This document shows positions 51,712-59,817 of a DNA stretch of 64,000 nt, in pieces (the stretch's first letter is position 1; each line of letters starts with the position of its first letter). The stretch is taken from the NCBI RefSeq assembly GCF_002093975.1, contig NZ_KZ084326.1:186001-250000 (forward strand), written 5' to 3'. The stretch comes from Thermoactinospora rubra. Lineage in GTDB: Bacteria; Actinomycetota; Actinomycetes; Streptosporangiales; Streptosporangiaceae. The translations under genes were made by a program, and so were the position numbers. The notes beneath the pieces are model-generated. The model did not search any database and had not been told where the DNA came from. It saw only the letters and a list, made by a program, of their open reading frames with translations.

Positions 51712-53589
51712 TCAGCCCAGCAGGGCGAGCAGATCGCGGTCGCCGCGCTCGCGGAGCCTGGACTGCAGGTCGGGCAGGCTCACCGGGCCGGTCATCCCGA
51801 TCCTGGTGGCGATCACCCGGGCGGCCTGGTCGAGCGTGCCGCCGGGAGCCGTGTAGCCGACCAGGCGCAGGGCCTTGGTGATCGGCTCGGCGCCCTCGGA
51901 GGCCGCGGGCAGGTGACGCGCCCTGAGCACGCCCTCGTCGGACAGGGTCAGGAACAGGTGCCCGCCCTCCTTGGCGCCCACGTCGGCCAGCAGGCGGTCC
52001 ATCGGCTCCAGCGCCGGGCGCGCGTGCCAGCTCATCGTCAGCTCGCCCGCGGCGCTGCGCACCGTGCGGCTCTCGCCGGGGTGGAGCCCCAGGTAGGCGG
52101 CGAACCCGGTGGGCAGCGGGCACTCCCCGCCCTCCAGCTGCTCCTTGGTCACGTCCACGCGCAGCCACCACCGGCCGTCGGGCTGGCGGAAGCACCGCTT
52201 GGTCAGCGAGACGTCCTTGAGCGCCTGGTACGGCCTGCCCTGCGGCTCCTCGGCGGGGGCCGGCGGGCTCGGCGCCTGCGCGGGCGCCTGGACCGGCGCC
52301 TGGGCGGCGGCGGGAACGGGAGCCTCGGCCTGGGCCTTCAGCGAGGCCAGGACGAAGTGCCAGGCGGGCACCTCCAGCGGGCGGACCTCCCACTTGTGCC
52401 ACTCGTCCGCGCCGATGAGCTGCTCCTTGGACGGCGCGGGCCCGAGCGTGGCGCGCAGGTGGTCCAGGTGCCTGCGGTACGGCTCGGCCTGCGGCGAGGC
52501 GAGCCACTGCTGCAGGCGGGCGCGCAACCCGGCCTCGATGGCCTCCATCTCGGCCGGGGGCACGGCGAAGAGCTTGGCCAGCTGGTCGAGGGCGGACGGC
52601 TCGTCGGTGAAGACGCGGTTCTGGGCCACGGCCCAGGTCTTGTCGTCCAGCCCGGCGAAGGCGGCTTCCACCAGCTCGTGGAGGGGGTGGCGGGGCGGGA
52701 CGGCCGGCGGCACGGGTGGCGGCGGCACGGGGGCGGGCGGCGGTTCCACCACGGGCGCGGGCTGGGGCGCCTCGACGGGCTCCGGCTGGGGAGCGGGGGC
52801 CTCCGGCACGGCCGGAGCGGGCCGCGGCGCTGCAGGCTGGGGGGCGGCCGCGGCGGGCTCGGGGGCGGCGGGCTCAGGGGTGGCGGGCTGCGGCGCGGGA
52901 GCCGCCTCGGCCGCCGCAGGGGCCTCTACAGCCGGAGCCTCGGCCGCCACAGGAGCCTTCGCGGGTGGAGCCTCGGCCGCGGGAGCCTCCACGGGTGGAG
53001 CCCCGGCCGCGGGAGCCTCCGCGGCCGGCTCGGCTTCCTCGGGAGCCGGTCCACCGGCCTCGGCCGCCGCCGGGACCGGCGCCGCGGCGGCCTCGTCTGC
53101 GGCGTCGTGCGCGGAAGCGGCCTCGGCCGCCACCGGAGCCTGGGCGGGAGCCGCCTCCGCCCGCCGGGCGGCCGGTTCGCGGATGGCCGGGGCCAGCCGT
53201 ACCAGGGCGGCCGAGAACAGGGTGGCGATCACCGGCCGGGCCTGCACGAACGGCTGGTCCGCCAGCTCGCGCGCGGTCATGTTGAGCAGCCCCTGCCAGG
53301 AGCCCGCGCGGTCGAGCGCGATCGCCACGTGCGGCTCGTCGGCCTCCTCGGGGTCCAGCACGTGCAGCGCGGGCAGCACGTCGCCGACGGCGGCTGCCGG
53401 CCAGTGCTCGAGGGCGATCTCGGTCAGCAGCTCGCCCAGCGACTCCGGGCCGATGGCGGCCAGGACCTGAGGCATGGGCAGCGAGCGCCACCAGGCGTCG
53501 GGCAGGTCGGGGTGCGAGGTGAGGAGCGTGATCGTGGACGTGTCGCTCCACCTCAGCGGTGGTACGAGGTCACTCAGGCAGAATTTCAT
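51712..53589 (-). CDS. Unknown protein, paralogue C, with long Ala/Pro linker
   Basis: A 625-residue protein paralogous to the gene at 47951. The N-terminal domain (1-135; LSDLVPPLRW, LPDAWWRSLPMP, VGDVLPALHVLDP) aligns with the other copy. Next comes an Ala/Pro/Glu-rich linker of about 165 residues (135-300). A helical domain (300-420) aligns with the sigma-4-like region of the paralogue but has lost the HTH consensus (PPAEMEAIEAGL for [12 protein letters not shown]). The tandem winged helices are missing. The C-terminal domain (450-625; CFRQPDGRWWLRVDV, PLPTGFAAYLG) is well conserved. First gene of the operon; ends six bases before the helicase start. Confidence 0.65.
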   Translation of the reverse strand: MKFCLSDLVPPLRWSDTSTITLLTSHPDLPDAWWRSLPMPQVLAAIGPESLGELLTEIALEHWPAAAVGDVLPALHVLDPEEADEPHVAIALDRAGSWQGLLNMTARELADQPFVQARPVIATLFSAALVRLAPAIREPAARRAEAAPAQAPVAAEAASAHDAADEAAAAPVPAAAEAGGPAPEEAEPAAEAPAAGAPPVEAPAAEAPPAKAPVAAEAPAVEAPAAAEAAPAPQPATPEPAAPEPAAAAPQPAAPRPAPAVPEAPAPQPEPVEAPQPAPVVEPPPAPVPPPPVPPAVPPRHPLHELVEAAFAGLDDKTWAVAQNRVFTDEPSALDQLAKLFAVPPAEMEAIEAGLRARLQQWLASPQAEPYRRHLDHLRATLGPAPSKEQLIGADEWHKWEVRPLEVPAWHFVLASLKAQAEAPVPAAAQAPVQAPAQAPSPPAPAEEPQGRPYQALKDVSLTKRCFRQPDGRWWLRVDVTKEQLEGGECPLPTGFAAYLGLHPGESRTVRSAAGELTMSWHARPALEPMDRLLADVGAKEGGHLFLTLSDEGVLRARHLPAASEGAEPITKALRLVGYTAPGGTLDQAARVIATRIGMTGPVSLPDLQSRLRERGDRDLLALLG

Positions 53590-53655
53590 CCCGTTCCGTT
53601 CACCAGCCCCTCACACCGCCGTCGCGGCGCAGCCGTACTCTTGCCGCCAACGGAA

Positions 53656-53669
53656 CAGACCATAGTCTG
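53656..53669. promoter_or_regulatory. Palindrome over the -10 of the helicase operon
   Basis: CAGAC-CATA-GTCTG lies 67 bases upstream of paralogue C. On the minus strand a TATGGT -10-like hexamer is embedded in it (53664-53659). This would place a repressor site over the promoter of the four-gene operon. No convincing -35. Confidence 0.4.
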
Positions 53670-53701
53670 GCAAAACACCCACGTGCATCCCGCACTACGG
53701 A

Positions 53702-54523
53702 TCAGCGCCGGACGGCGGCGAAGCGTAGGCGCACGTAGTCGGCCATCCATCCGGTCTCGCGCCGCAGGGCCGGCGCGGCCAGCTCGTTCACGCGCCTGAG
53801 CAGCGGGTCCACCAGGTCGGGCGGGAGTCCTTCGAGCAGGTTGGCGGCGAACATGCGCACCCAGTCGGCGGCGCCGCCCGGGCACTCGTCGAGCGGGGTG
53901 GGGCGGTCGAAGTACTCCAGGAGCCGGACGACGAAGCCGTGCTTCTCCAGGCGCCCGGCGTACTCGGCGGGGGAGGGGAAGTACCAGGGGAGGCCGGGCT
54001 CGGGCAGGCCGTACTCGCGCCACGCCGTGGACATCGCGGCGGTCAGCTCCGCGCAGTTGCCCGCGCCGCCCATCTCGGCCACGAACCGGCCGCCCGGCAG
54101 CAGCGCCTCGCGCACGTTCTCGATCACCCGCTCCGGGTCGCGGCTCATCCAGTGCAGCGCGGCGTTGGAGAAGACGGCGTCGTAGCCCTCGACCACGGTG
54201 AAGTCGTGGCCGTCGCCGACGATGAAGTCGATGCCGGGGAACTGGGCCAGGGCCTTCTCGATCATCGCGGGGGAGCCGTCGATGCCCAGCACCCGGGCTC
54301 CCCGCGACGCGATCTCCGCGGTCAGCACCCCCGTGCCGCAGCCCAGGTCGAGCACCCGCTCGCCGGGCTGCGGGTCGAGCAGTTCGACCAGGGGCGCGCC
54401 CTTGGCCGAGACGTATCCGAAACTGCTGTCGTAGGCGCGACTGTTCCACCGCGTCAGACTCGGTGTGTCGTAACGCAAGACAATCAGCTCACATTCTGAG
54501 ACGTGGACCCCCTGTCGCCTCAC
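53702..54523 (-). CDS. SAM-dependent methyltransferase (trans-aconitate methyltransferase-like)
   Basis: A 273-residue class I methyltransferase. Motif I is RVLDLGCGTGVLTAEIASRG, motif II-like GIDGSPAMIEKA, then VGDGHDF and YDAVFSNAALHWMSRDP, which is typical of the trans-aconitate 2-methyltransferase-like group. The start is uncertain: GTG at 54523 is used, but conservation begins near YDTPSLTRWNSRAYD. A TTG at LRYDTP is a possible alternative. It stands alone, 112 bases upstream of the helicase operon on the same strand. Confidence 0.8.
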   Translation of the reverse strand: MRRQGVHVSECELIVLRYDTPSLTRWNSRAYDSSFGYVSAKGAPLVELLDPQPGERVLDLGCGTGVLTAEIASRGARVLGIDGSPAMIEKALAQFPGIDFIVGDGHDFTVVEGYDAVFSNAALHWMSRDPERVIENVREALLPGGRFVAEMGGAGNCAELTAAMSTAWREYGLPEPGLPWYFPSPAEYAGRLEKHGFVVRLLEYFDRPTPLDECPGGAADWVRMFAANLLEGLPPDLVDPLLRRVNELAAPALRRETGWMADYVRLRFAAVRR

Positions 54524-54579
54524 TGTAGAGCTTGAATGTCTCTACGGCATATCAGTCACAACTGTGACTTTGTGCCTAT

Positions 54580-55626
54580 TCAGGCAATCGCCTTGCCCCA
54601 TTGCCGTTTCAGATAGCTCTTGGCGCGGTCGATCTGCGGGATCGTGAGGAGGACCGGCGGGCCGGGCGCGGCGGGCAGCTTGGCCGCCTGCGCGGTGTCG
54701 AGGCTGCCCTTCATCAGCATCGCCTCGGCGCGCGCCGGGCGGGCGAAGCCCTTCTGGAGCAGGTTCTGGCCCTCGTCGGAGAAGAGGAACTCCTCCCACA
54801 GCCGGGCCGCGGCCGGGTGCGGGGCGTTCTTGTTGATCGCCTGCACGTGATAGGCGCCCAGCGCGGCCTCACGCGGGATCGTCACCCGCCACGCCTCCGG
54901 GGCACGTGCGGCGCGCGCGGCGTTCACGTGGTCCCAGTCCAGCACCGTGTTGGCCGCCGTGGTCTTGGTCAGCCGGTCCTTCAGCCGGGCGAACAGCTCC
55001 ACGCCCCTGACGGGCTCGGGCATCCCGTCGCGCATCGAGGCGGCCATCACCGCGTAGAAGCCCGACGCCTCGCGCACCGGGTCGCCCGGCAGGCCCACGG
55101 TGTAGCCGGGCTTGGCCAGGTCGGCGAAGGAGGAGGGCGCCGGGACCCTGCGCGGGTCGTAGCCGATGGACATGTAGCCGCCGTAGGCGGCGTACCAGGC
55201 CCCGTCGGGCTGCTTGACCTCGTCGGGCAGGTCCTGCCAGCCCTGGACCCGGTAGGGCGCGAACCGTGCCGCGTTGGCGACGGCCACGTCCAGCGTCAGC
55301 TCGAAGACGTCCGGCTCCAGCTCCTGGGCGGCCTCGATCTGCCGCCGGCTGCTCGCGGTGGGCTCCAGCTCGTTGACCTTGATACCGTACCGGTCGGAGA
55401 AGGTGTCGACGATCTCGCCGTAGTTCACCCAGTCGCGGGGCAGGCCGATGACGTTGAGCTGCCCTTCCTTCTTCGCGGCCGCGGCCAGCCGCTCCATGGT
55501 CGAAAAGCCGTCCTTCAGCGAGGCGGCGTGGACGTCGACGGCGGGCATGGACTCGTCCACCGCGCTCGGCGAGCCGCAGCCGGCCGCCAGGGCCAGGGCG
55601 AGAAGCAGTGTTCTACGCTTAGTCAC
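54580..55626 (-). CDS. Lipoprotein, ABC-type extracellular solute-binding protein
   Basis: A 348-residue binding protein. A short signal with lipobox LALAAGCGS fixes Cys16 as the lipid-modified residue. The mature part has the two-lobe pattern of the group that includes iron and thiamine/polyamine binding proteins (EGQLNVIGLPRDWVNYGEIV, IGYDPRRVP, GAYHVQAINKNAPHPAAARL). No permease or ATPase gene is adjacent, so it is an orphan receptor here. GTG start; it follows the small minus-strand gene at 55638 after 11 bases. Confidence 0.8.
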   Translation of the reverse strand: MTKRRTLLLALALAAGCGSPSAVDESMPAVDVHAASLKDGFSTMERLAAAAKKEGQLNVIGLPRDWVNYGEIVDTFSDRYGIKVNELEPTASSRRQIEAAQELEPDVFELTLDVAVANAARFAPYRVQGWQDLPDEVKQPDGAWYAAYGGYMSIGYDPRRVPAPSSFADLAKPGYTVGLPGDPVREASGFYAVMAASMRDGMPEPVRGVELFARLKDRLTKTTAANTVLDWDHVNAARAARAPEAWRVTIPREAALGAYHVQAINKNAPHPAAARLWEEFLFSDEGQNLLQKGFARPARAEAMLMKGSLDTAQAAKLPAAPGPPVLLTIPQIDRAKSYLKRQWGKAIA

Positions 55627-55637
55627 ATATCGAATAC

Positions 55638-55865
55638 TTATCGTTGATCACGCCCAGGTCGAGGAGGCACGACCTTGGCCGCGACCAGCGTGTCCCGCGT
55701 GATCTCCACGAGCGTCCCGTCGCGCTTGCGCACGCGCAGCACGTCGCCCTCCCACGACTCCAGCACGCCCACCGCGTCGCTGAAGCCGCCGGGCACGCGC
55801 CTCCTGGTGGTCACCCGGGACCCGACGTCGGCGGGCGTTATCGCGACGACGAGGCGACCGGCCAC
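55638..55865 (-). CDS. Stand-alone SH3-like N-domain of an acetyltransferase family
   Basis: A 75-residue protein: ITPADVGSRVTTRRRVPGGF, VGVLESWEGDVLRVRKRDGT, LVEITRDTLVAAKVVPPRP. As I remember it, this sequence type forms the small beta-barrel N-terminus of actinobacterial GNAT acetyltransferases of about 330 residues located near fdxA. Here the acetyltransferase part is missing and a lipoprotein gene follows after 11 bases. It may be a remnant that is still translated or an independent small domain. GTG start; a 14-bp tandem repeat lies just upstream. Confidence 0.55.
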   Translation of the reverse strand: MAGRLVVAITPADVGSRVTTRRRVPGGFSDAVGVLESWEGDVLRVRKRDGTLVEITRDTLVAAKVVPPRPGRDQR

Positions 55866-55868
55866 GAG

Positions 55869-55896
55869 TTTTCACCCCCTGCTTTTCACCCCCTGC
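55869..55896. repeat. 14-bp tandem duplication
   Basis: TTTTCACCCCCTGC occurs twice in perfect tandem in the 104-bp gap between the divergent small-domain and ferredoxin genes, next to the former's start. Confidence 0.85.
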
Positions 55897-55969
55897 GTTT
55901 CCGCTCATCGGCGGGCGCGGCAATACTAGGGCGTAGCAAACCGCGGTCGGAGTCGTGAAGGAGCTCGAG

Positions 55970-56296
55970 GTGACCTACGTCATCGCGCAGCCTTGCGTGG
56001 ACGTGCTGGACAAGGCGTGCATCGAGGAATGCCCTGTCGATTGCATCTACGAGGGCGAGCGCATGCTTTACATCCACCCCGACGAGTGCGTGGACTGCGG
56101 CGCTTGCGAGCCCGTCTGCCCGGTTGAGGCCATCTTCTACGAAGACGACCTGCCCGAGCAGTGGAAGGACTTCTACAAGGCCAACGTGGAGTTCTTCGAC
56201 GAGCTCGGCTCGCCGGGAGGCGCTTCCAAGGTCGGTAAGATCGACAGGGATCACCCGATCGTGGCCGCTCTCCCGCCGCAGGAGGCGGACCACTGA
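55970..56296 (+). CDS. fdxA: 7Fe ferredoxin FdxA
   Basis: A 108-residue soluble electron carrier with one [3Fe-4S] and one [4Fe-4S] cluster. The motifs CVDVLDKACIEECPVDCIYEG and CVDCGACEPVCPVEAIFYEDD are complete, and the C-terminal extension WKDFYKANVEFFDELGSPGG is usual for this class. GTG 55970 was chosen because TYVIAQPCVD is the conserved start and GAAGGAG precedes it by six bases. It lies upstream of dapC, an arrangement common in actinobacteria. Confidence 0.93.
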   Translation: MTYVIAQPCVDVLDKACIEECPVDCIYEGERMLYIHPDECVDCGACEPVCPVEAIFYEDDLPEQWKDFYKANVEFFDELGSPGGASKVGKIDRDHPIVAALPPQEADH

Positions 56297-56363
56297 CGAG
56301 CGGGCGCGCCGGCCGGGTCGCCCTTGGCGGGCCCGGAGCTGAGGCGTGCCGCGGAGGAGCCGC

Positions 56364-57434
56364 GTGAACAAGCTGCCCGACTTCCCGTGGGACCGGCTGG
56401 AGCCGTACAAGGAGCGCGCCAGGGAGCACCCCGGCGGCATGGTCGACCTGTCCGTCGGCACGCCCGTCGACCCGGTGCCGCCCGCCGTCCAGGAGGCGCT
56501 GGCGCGGGCCGCCGACAGCCCCGGCTACCCGCTGACGCACGGCACCAGGGAGCTCCGCGCCGCCGCCGCGAGCTGGCTGCTGCGCCGTCACGGGGTGGGC
56601 GTCGACCGGGCCGACGTGCTCCCGCTGATCGGCTCCAAGGAGTTCGTCGCCTGGCTGCCGACCTATCTGGGCGCCACGCACGTGGTCTTCCCCGAGCTGG
56701 CCTACCCCACCTACGACGTGGGCGCGCGGCTGGCCGGCGCACGCGGCACGGCCGCCGACGGGCTGCTGGCGCTGGGACCCGAGCGGGTGGACCTGGTGTG
56801 GGTGAACTCGCCGTCCAACCCGACCGGCCGCGTGCTGCCGGTGGAGCACCTGCGCAAGGTCGTCGCCTGGGCGCGCGAGCGCGGCGCCGTGGTGGCCTCC
56901 GACGAGTGCTACATCGAGCTCGGCTGGGAGGAGCAGCCGGTCTCCATCCTCCATCCCGACGTCTGCGGCGGCTCCCACGAGGGCCTGCTGGCCGTCCACT
57001 CGCTGTCCAAGCGGTCCAACCTGGCCGGCTACCGGGCCGGGTTCGTCACCGGCGACCCGCTGCTGGTCAAGCGGCTGCTGGAGATCCGCAAGCACGGCGG
57101 CATGCTGATGCCGGCGCCGGTGCAGGCCGCCATGGCGGCCGCGCTCGACGACGACGCGCACGCCGAGGAGCAGCGCGCCCGCTACGCCGCCCGCCGGGCG
57201 AAGCTGCGGCCCGCCCTGGAGAAGGCCGGCTGGCAGATCGAGCACTCGGTGGCGGGGCTGTACCTGTGGGCCACCAACGGGGCGGACTGCTGGGAGCAGG
57301 TGCGCCAGCTCGCCGAAATCGGCATTTTGGCCGCGCCGGGTGATTTCTACGGAACCGCAGGCAGCAGGCACATCCGGATCGCCCTGACGGCCACGGACGA
57401 GCGCATCGATGCGGCGGTCACCAGGCTCCTATAG
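56364..57434 (+). CDS. dapC: Succinyldiaminopimelate transaminase DapC
   Basis: A 356-residue PLP aminotransferase of the lysine/DAP pathway. It converts N-succinyl-2-amino-6-ketopimelate with glutamate to N-succinyl-LL-DAP. It has the start DFPWDRLEPYKERA, GTPVDPVP, NSPSNPTGRVL, the SDECYIELGW strand and the PLP Lys in VHSLSKRSNLAGYRAGF. GTG 56364 has GAGGAG five bases upstream. The order fdxA-dapC and the nearby dapD and dapE support the assignment. Confidence 0.9.
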   Translation: MNKLPDFPWDRLEPYKERAREHPGGMVDLSVGTPVDPVPPAVQEALARAADSPGYPLTHGTRELRAAAASWLLRRHGVGVDRADVLPLIGSKEFVAWLPTYLGATHVVFPELAYPTYDVGARLAGARGTAADGLLALGPERVDLVWVNSPSNPTGRVLPVEHLRKVVAWARERGAVVASDECYIELGWEEQPVSILHPDVCGGSHEGLLAVHSLSKRSNLAGYRAGFVTGDPLLVKRLLEIRKHGGMLMPAPVQAAMAAALDDDAHAEEQRARYAARRAKLRPALEKAGWQIEHSVAGLYLWATNGADCWEQVRQLAEIGILAAPGDFYGTAGSRHIRIALTATDERIDAAVTRLL

Positions 57435-57445
57435 GATGCCCCGGC

Positions 57446-58090
57446 ATGAGCACGTCCTCCATGGTCGTACTCGGGCTCAGCATCGCCACGGTGGTCCTGC
57501 TGCTCGGCGCCTTCGTCGCGACCATGCGCCAGGACAGGAAGGGCCGCGCGCCCCGGCCGGCCAAATCCCCTCCCGCCGAGAAGCCGGTGGCCGCGCCGGT
57601 GCCTGACTACATCGACCCGCGCACGATCAAGGTCGGCGACCTCATCGAGATCCACGGCGCGCCCTGGCGGGTCAGGGGCGCGATGCACATCTCCTGGCAG
57701 GGCCAGCAGTGGACCGAGTACCTGGTCGAGGACGCCCTGCGCCGCCGCCAGTGGGTCTCGGTGGAGGTACGGCAGGGCCTGGCCTCCGGCGACCCGCCGC
57801 ACCTGGAGGTCCTCATGTGGACCGAGGTGCCGACCCAGGGCATGGTGCCCGCCAAGAGCATGCTGATCATGGAGGGTGTGGAGTTCTTCCCCATCGAGCG
57901 CGGCACGGCCGCGTTCAAGTCCGAGGGCGAGACCGGCGCCCCCGAGCGCGGCCTGATGGACTTCGCCGACTACCGCGCCTCCGACGGCCGCCTGCTGTCC
58001 TTCAGCCGCGTCCAGGGCGGCCCGTGGACCGCCAGCTACGCCCACCCCCTCCCGCCCGGCTCGATCTCGCTGCTCAGCCGGGCCTCCTGA
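57446..58090 (+). CDS. Membrane-anchored DUF4178-like protein
   Basis: A 214-residue protein with one N-terminal membrane helix (about 5-27), a basic Pro-rich linker and a soluble beta-rich domain. The latter contains TIKVGDLIEIHGAPWRVRGA and WTEYLVEDALRRRQWVSVE, with FADYRASDGRLLSFSRVQGG near the end. This matches the pattern of DUF4178, a domain of unknown function. It starts 11 bases after dapC, so it is probably co-transcribed with it. Cytoplasmic or extracytoplasmic side cannot be decided. Confidence 0.68.
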   Translation: MSTSSMVVLGLSIATVVLLLGAFVATMRQDRKGRAPRPAKSPPAEKPVAAPVPDYIDPRTIKVGDLIEIHGAPWRVRGAMHISWQGQQWTEYLVEDALRRRQWVSVEVRQGLASGDPPHLEVLMWTEVPTQGMVPAKSMLIMEGVEFFPIERGTAAFKSEGETGAPERGLMDFADYRASDGRLLSFSRVQGGPWTASYAHPLPPGSISLLSRAS

Positions 58091-58110
58091 GCTTTCCCGA
58101 CCCCGGGCCT

Positions 58111-58929
58111 TCACGACAGGGCCAGGTCGGTCCCCTGGGCGCCGCCGGAGCTGTCCGTCCACGTGCCCGGATGCGCCGACCAGGTCGCGCCGCCGAACGT
58201 CACGCGGCGCAGGCCGTACTTGTCGGCGTGTGCCACCCACCACGCGGCCATCAGCCACCCGCGCCTGGGCGAGCTGACCGAGGTGTCGCCCAGCGCCCTG
58301 ACCAGGTCGCGCCGGGCGCGCTCGGTCTCGGGCGAGCGCGTGGGGGAGGGGGTGGCCGGCGGCGGGTAGACGCAGTGCACGGCCCTGGGCACCCGGCCGG
58401 TGAAGGCGGCGGCCAGGATGCGGGCGTCCTCCTCGTGGTCGGCGTAGGCGTAGCCGCCGGCCGACCGCTGGACCGCCTGCGCGGCCTCCTCGATGGGCAG
58501 CTTGCGGTAGTTCTTCACCTTCACCAGCTCGGCGAAGAAGCGGTTCGTCGCGTAGACCGGGTCCATGATCTGCTTGCGCGTCCCCCAGCCCTGGGAGGGA
58601 CGCTGCTGGAACACGCCCAGCGAGTCGCGGTCGCCGTAGTCGAGGTTGTAGAGCTTGGACTCCTGGATGGCCGTGGCGTAGGCGATGACGACGGCCCGCT
58701 CGGGCAGGCGGCGGCGGGCCGCCACGGCGGCGATGGTCGCCGCGATCTGCGCCTGCTCGACCTCGAGGGCGCGCTCGCCGAGCGGGGTCTTGACGGTGCA
58801 TCCCGCGGCCTCGGTCGTGAACGGCTCGACCTTCCTCAGCAGGTTGTACAGCAGCACGCTGATGGCCACCGCGAGCACGACGACGACGGCCACGATGGTG
58901 ACGACGGATCGAGACAGACGCAGCCGCAC
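58111..58929 (-). CDS. Membrane-anchored transglycosylase-like protein
   Basis: A 272-residue protein with an N-terminal membrane helix (about 8-30) and an extracytoplasmic domain. The segment AIQESKLYNLDYGDRDSLGV followed by FQQRPSQGWG belongs to a common actinobacterial family sometimes mislabelled as a heavy-metal transporter. Its Glu and GVFQQ motif resemble lytic transglycosylases. A second part (RGWLMAAWWVAHADKYGLRR) forms a conserved C-terminal half. GTG 58929 begins the membrane anchor; no ribosome-binding site, but TAGGTT lies seven bases before it, so it may be leaderless. Divergent from dapD. Confidence 0.7.
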   Translation of the reverse strand: MRLRLSRSVVTIVAVVVVLAVAISVLLYNLLRKVEPFTTEAAGCTVKTPLGERALEVEQAQIAATIAAVAARRRLPERAVVIAYATAIQESKLYNLDYGDRDSLGVFQQRPSQGWGTRKQIMDPVYATNRFFAELVKVKNYRKLPIEEAAQAVQRSAGGYAYADHEEDARILAAAFTGRVPRAVHCVYPPPATPSPTRSPETERARRDLVRALGDTSVSSPRRGWLMAAWWVAHADKYGLRRVTFGGATWSAHPGTWTDSSGGAQGTDLALS

Positions 58930-58983
58930 TCTGAAGAACCTACCGCCGTCTCGCGCGGCGTGAGGCGGATAAGCTCCCTGCCC
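58930..58983. promoter_or_regulatory. Divergent leaderless promoters, transglycosylase-like gene and dapD
   Basis: On the minus strand TAGGTT (58942-58937) ends seven bases before the GTG at 58929. On the plus strand TAAGCT (58970-58975) ends eight bases before the dapD ATG. No Shine-Dalgarno sequence precedes either start. Confidence 0.45.
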
Positions 58984-59817
58984 ATGAGCAACAGGTACGC
59001 CAGCCCCCTCCCGGCGGCCGTCGACGAGCTGTGGGAACGCCGCGCGGAGCTGTCCCCCGGAGACTCGGCGGCCCGTGGCGTCGTGGTCGGCGCCGTCGAC
59101 CTGCTCGACGCGGGCAAGGCCCGGGTGGCCTTCGTCGCCGACGACGGCGAGGTCGTCGTGGACGAGCGCGCCAAGAGGGCGATCCTGCTCAGCTTCAAGG
59201 TCCTCGGCATGGCCAGGTCGCAGGTGGGGGATTTCCAGCACCATGACCGGATTCCACTGAAAACCAGGTTCGAAGGGGTCCGCGTGGTTCCGGGAGCGAT
59301 CGCGCGCTGGGGGTCGTACCTGGCGCCCGGCGTGGTGCTCATGCCGTCGTTCACCAACATCGGCGCCTACGTCGGCGAGGGGACCATGGTCGACACGTGG
59401 GCCACGGTCGGGTCGTGCGCCCAGGTCGGCAGCAACGTGCACCTGTCGGGCGGCGTGGGCGTCGGCGGCGTGCTGGAGCCGCCGAACGCGGTGCCCGTCG
59501 TGATCGAGGACGACGCGCTGATCGGCAGCCGCGCCATGATCGTGGAGGGCGCGCGGGTGGGCCGCGGCGCGGTGGTCGGCGCGGGCACGATCCTGTCGGC
59601 CTCCATGCCGGTGATCGACGTGCAGACCGGCGAAGAGCTCGGCCGGGGCAGGATCCCCGACTGGTGCGTGGCCGTCGGCGGCACGCGGCAGAAGCAGTTC
59701 CCCGGCGGCACGTACGGCCTGCCGTGCGTCCTGGTGCTCAAGCGCCTGGAGCCCGGCCAGCGGCACGACAAGGCGGCGCTCAACGACGTCCTGCGCGAGC
59801 ACGGGGTGAACACGTGA
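58984..59817 (+). CDS. dapD: Tetrahydrodipicolinate N-succinyltransferase DapD (E. coli type)
   Basis: A 277-residue hexapeptide-repeat acyltransferase that succinylates tetrahydrodipicolinate in DAP synthesis. FEGVRVVPGAIARWGSYLAP, then LMPSFTNIGAYVGEGTMVDT and VGSCAQVGSNVHLSGGVGVG, are nearly those of the Escherichia coli enzyme (about 274 residues). The longer DapD of Mycobacterium (about 317) is of another subfamily. The left-handed helix repeats run from about 115 to 220. The stop overlaps the dapE GTG. Confidence 0.92.
   Translation: MSNRYASPLPAAVDELWERRAELSPGDSAARGVVVGAVDLLDAGKARVAFVADDGEVVVDERAKRAILLSFKVLGMARSQVGDFQHHDRIPLKTRFEGVRVVPGAIARWGSYLAPGVVLMPSFTNIGAYVGEGTMVDTWATVGSCAQVGSNVHLSGGVGVGGVLEPPNAVPVVIEDDALIGSRAMIVEGARVGRGAVVGAGTILSASMPVIDVQTGEELGRGRIPDWCVAVGGTRQKQFPGGTYGLPCVLVLKRLEPGQRHDKAALNDVLREHGVNT

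Noticed and set aside
58111..59802. Longer 563-codon form of the transglycosylase-like gene
   Set aside because: The extension is antisense to dapD; a membrane anchor begins at GTG 58929 next to a -10 element.
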